Shown here piece after piece: positions 7,366 through 9,412 of a DNA stretch of 9,412 bases (position 1 is its first letter; each line of letters begins with the position of its first letter). Both the position numbers and the translations under genes were made by a program. The DNA comes from JBBAFB01 sp041655595. GTDB lineage: Bacteria; Bacillota; DULZ01. The notes below the pieces were generated by a model that did no database searches, was not told the DNA's origin, and worked only from the letters and a program-made list of their open reading frames with translations. Where the stretch lies: contig JBBAFB010000090.1 of NCBI GenBank assembly GCA_041655595.1, positions 1 through 9,412 of the forward strand, given 5' to 3'.

Positions 7366-7374
7366 TCACCCCCT
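7366..7374 (-). promoter_or_regulatory. Ribosome binding site deciding the acpP TTG start
   Basis: The minus strand reads AGGGGGTGA, one mismatch from the anti-SD complement AGGAGGTGA. It overlaps the alternative GTG codon (7369-7367) and lies five nucleotides before TTG 7360 (eight from the AGGGGG core). Confidence 0.65.
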
Positions 7375-7400
7375 TCCAGAAGACTCCACGCCAAATTTTA

Positions 7401-8144
7401 CTACATAACCATTCCCCCGTCTACGGCAATAGTCTGCCCTGTAATATACCCAGCCCTATCGGAAGCTAAAAAAGTTGCTAAAGAGGCTACCTCATTTGGG
7501 TTCCCAAAACGCCCCTGGGGTATATTGACTAGTAATTTTTCCTGCTCGTTAGCGGATAAATCTTTTGTCATATCAGTCATTATAAAACCGGGGGCAATGG
7601 CGTTTACTAAAATGTTGCGGGAAGCAACTTCCTTAGCCAGGGATTTGGTAAAACCAATTAAACCCGCTTTTGCCGCTGCATAATTGCTTTGACCTGCATT
7701 ACCTACTATTCCAACTACTGAGGCAATATTTATAATTCTACCCCACTTTTGTTTTATCATAGGTCTCAGCACCTGTTTTGAACAATTAAAAACTCCTGTA
7801 AGGTTGGATGCTATCACAGTATTCCAATCTTCCGGTTTCATCCTTAAAAGCAAGTTATCTTTCGTAATACCGGCATTGTTAACCAGGATATCAATTTTTT
7901 TAAATTCCTCTGTGGCTTTTTCGATCAATAACTCAGCCTGCTCCCAAGAACTGACATCCGCTTTGATAGCAATCGCTTTTCTGCCGTAAGATAGTATTTC
8001 TTTGCAAACTTCATTTGCCCTTTGATCATGCTGCAAATAATTAATGGCTATATCTGCCCCTTCTCTTGCCATTGCTAAAGCAATAGCCCTGCCTATCCCC
8101 CTAGAACCACCGGTAATTAAGGCAACTTTCCCTTCCAACTCCAT
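7401..8144 (-). CDS. fabG: 3-oxoacyl-ACP reductase (FabG)
   Basis: FabG reduces 3-oxoacyl-ACP to (R)-3-hydroxyacyl-ACP with NADPH, the first reduction of each elongation cycle. The 247-residue product is a classical short-chain dehydrogenase/reductase. It has the cofactor loop TGGSRGIG (11-18), NNAG (89-92), the catalytic tetrad Asn114, Ser142, Tyr155 and Lys159 (in NYAAAKAG), the APG turn (184-186) and the FabG-typical ending YITGQTIAVDGGMVM. The ATG at 8144 shares its A with the TGA stop of fabD (TGATG) and follows AGGAGG by seven nucleotides. A TTG one codon earlier is only four nucleotides from that site. Position between fabD and acpP identifies it as the fatty-acid enzyme rather than one of the many other SDR proteins. 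Confidence 0.97.
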   Translation of the reverse strand: MELEGKVALITGGSRGIGRAIALAMAREGADIAINYLQHDQRANEVCKEILSYGRKAIAIKADVSSWEQAELLIEKATEEFKKIDILVNNAGITKDNLLLRMKPEDWNTVIASNLTGVFNCSKQVLRPMIKQKWGRIINIASVVGIVGNAGQSNYAAAKAGLIGFTKSLAKEVASRNILVNAIAPGFIMTDMTKDLSANEQEKLLVNIPQGRFGNPNEVASLATFLASDRAGYITGQTIAVDGGMVM

Positions 8145-9079
8145 CAAACCACCTCCTGTAGCTTTGCTAAGGTTTTATTAAGACTGGCCTCGTCCTCCAC
8201 ATTTAACAAAAGAACATTTTTAAGTGTTTTTTTAATTAAACCGGTTAAAACTTTACCCGGGCCAACTTCTATAAAAATTCTGGCTCCGGCTGCATATAAA
8301 TAGTTAATACTGTCTTCCCATAAAACAGGCTTATTTACCTGAGAAACGAGGTTATCCTGAATAATTTCGGCTTCCGGGGCAAATATGCCGGTAACATTCG
8401 CTACCAACGGGATACTAGGTTTTTGAAAGGCTAGCTCCTTTATTTTTTCAGACAAAATTGCACCGACCGGCTTCATTAAGGAAGAATGGAAAGGACCGCT
8501 TACAGCCAATGGAATCACCCTCCTTGCTCCCTTTTCCCTAGCTAGCTGCAATGCTGTTTCCACGCCTTCAGAGAAACCGGCTATCACCACTTGACCGGGA
8601 CAATTAAAGTTGGCAGGCTCCACTAAGGCAATTTTCGAAGCTTCCAGGCAGATCTCCCGTACATTCTGATTACTTAAACCCAGAATAGCAGCCATGGTAC
8701 CTCTACCAAAAGGCATTGCCTCCTCCATTAACTTACTTCTCAGGATGACCAGCCTTAAAGCTTCTTTAAAGCTGATTACCCCCGCCACCACCAAGGCTAC
8801 ATATTCACCTAAACTGTGCCCGGCAAGAAAGTCCGGCTTTATGCCCTTTGACCTCAAAACTTCGGCACAAGCAAAGCTTGTTGTCAACAAGGCGGGTTGA
8901 GTATTAGTCGTTTTTCTTAATTCCTGTTCATCGCCTGTAAAACAAAGACTTGATATTTCTTTAACTGTATCTGCTTCCAAGTATACTGCTTTTGCTTGAA
9001 AATAATTTTCTGCTAATTCTTTTCCCATACCTGCATATTGAGAACCCTGCCCGGGAAATACAAATGCAATCTTCCCCAC
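8144..9079 (-). CDS. fabD: Malonyl-CoA:ACP transacylase (FabD)
   Basis: FabD moves the malonyl group from CoA to ACP, supplying the extender unit to FabF. The 311-residue protein is full length. It shows the N-terminal FPGQGSQY (8-15), the nucleophile elbow GHSLGE with Ser89 (87-92), Arg114 that binds the malonyl carboxylate, the catalytic His198 in GPFHSS, Gln247 in VSQVNKP, and the closing EVGPGKVLTGLIKK. The start is GTG at 9079, eight nucleotides after AGGAG (9092-9088), and yields the standard MGKIAFVFPGQG beginning. It follows fabK by 21 nt and overlaps fabG by one base, so the three are almost certainly cotranscribed. Confidence 0.97.
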   Translation of the reverse strand: MGKIAFVFPGQGSQYAGMGKELAENYFQAKAVYLEADTVKEISSLCFTGDEQELRKTTNTQPALLTTSFACAEVLRSKGIKPDFLAGHSLGEYVALVVAGVISFKEALRLVILRSKLMEEAMPFGRGTMAAILGLSNQNVREICLEASKIALVEPANFNCPGQVVIAGFSEGVETALQLAREKGARRVIPLAVSGPFHSSLMKPVGAILSEKIKELAFQKPSIPLVANVTGIFAPEAEIIQDNLVSQVNKPVLWEDSINYLYAAGARIFIEVGPGKVLTGLIKKTLKNVLLLNVEDEASLNKTLAKLQEVV

Positions 9080-9100
9080 CTGTTTGTCTCCTATCTGGAT

Positions 9101-9412
9101 TTAAATTTGAAAACTGTCTAGAACTGCTTCTGCTCCACGAAGCATATCTTGAATAATATTGGCTACAGGCTCCTCCCTGCGAACCAGGGCAGAGATTTGG
9201 CCCGCCATTAATGAACCCATTTCGATATCACCCTCTATAGCAGCCGCTCTAAGTCGGCCCCTACCCAACTCTTCAAATTCGGATAAACTTGCCCCGCGTT
9301 TTGTTAAGCCAACAAATTCCCGAGTCAGTTTATTTTTTAAAACCCTTACCTCATGCCCGGGCAAGCCCGTTAGAACCGTGTCCCGATCTTTTGCTTTGAG
9401 GATTGCTTCTTT
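9101..9412 (-). CDS. fabK: Enoyl-ACP reductase II (FabK), C-terminal 103 residues (runs off the right edge)
   Basis: FabK is the FMN- and NAD(P)H-dependent enzyme that reduces the enoyl-ACP double bond at the end of each cycle, replacing FabI in many Firmicutes. The open frame continues without a stop to the window edge (KEAILKAKDRDTVLTG...), so the TTG at 9364 is an internal leucine, not a start. Visible FabK features are GHEVRVLKNKLTREF, which matches the conserved R-x-x-K-N-x-L-T-R-x-F stretch, a GRGRLRAA segment, GDIEMGSLMAGQISALV, and a short helical tail ending at TAA. These C-terminal features separate it from the FabK-like protein further down the cluster. The FMN site lies outside the window. 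It is the first visible gene of the fab cluster and precedes fabD by 21 nt. Confidence 0.93.
   Translation of the reverse strand, partial: KEAILKAKDRDTVLTGLPGHEVRVLKNKLTREFVGLTKRGASLSEFEELGRGRLRAAAIEGDIEMGSLMAGQISALVRREEPVANIIQDMLRGAEAVLDSFQI

Noticed and set aside
9101..9364. A free-standing 87-residue small gene starting at TTG 9364
   Set aside because: The frame stays open to the window edge and the upstream residues continue the FabK alignment, so this is the tail of fabK rather than a small gene.

Overview
The window is a run of housekeeping genes, all read from the minus strand, from a low-to-moderate-GC Firmicute. The gene order (fabK, fabD, fabG, acpP, a FabK-like gene, fabF, rnc, smc, ftsY), the use of a flavin enoyl-ACP reductase FabK rather than FabI, the strong GGAGG-type ribosome binding sites and the frequent TTG starts all point to a Clostridia-class bacterium. 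A Peptococcaceae-like lineage is plausible, but the genus cannot be named from sequence alone.

Layout in the direction of transcription (right to left): the window opens inside fabK (9412-9101, only the C-terminal 103 residues), followed by fabD (9079-8144), fabG (8144-7401) and acpP (7360-7127). A hairpin with a T-run follows acpP (7122-7098). Then come a second FabK/nitronate-monooxygenase-family gene (7026-6058), fabF (6061-4820) and rnc (4803-4096). A perfect palindromic terminator (4106-4073) overlaps the rnc stop codon. A probable sigma-A promoter (4022-3994) then starts smc (3953-384), and ftsY (337 to beyond the left edge) follows 46 nt later.

The genes form two functional blocks. 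The first is the type II fatty-acid elongation machinery: FabD loads malonyl onto ACP, FabF condenses, FabG does the first reduction and FabK the last. No dehydratase (FabZ) or FabH is in the window. The second is the common rnc-smc-ftsY cluster: dsRNA processing, chromosome condensation and the membrane receptor for the signal recognition particle. Gene junctions in the first block are tight (1-nt overlap fabD/fabG, 4-nt overlap FabK-like/fabF), apart from the hairpin-containing 100-nt gap after acpP.

I see no mobile element, CRISPR array, tRNA, rRNA or convincing new system. The most notable points are the FabK-like protein with a C-terminal four-cysteine cluster, the two internal hairpin terminators that could split the cluster into expression units, and five starts that ribosome binding sites place downstream of the longest reading frame's first start codon.
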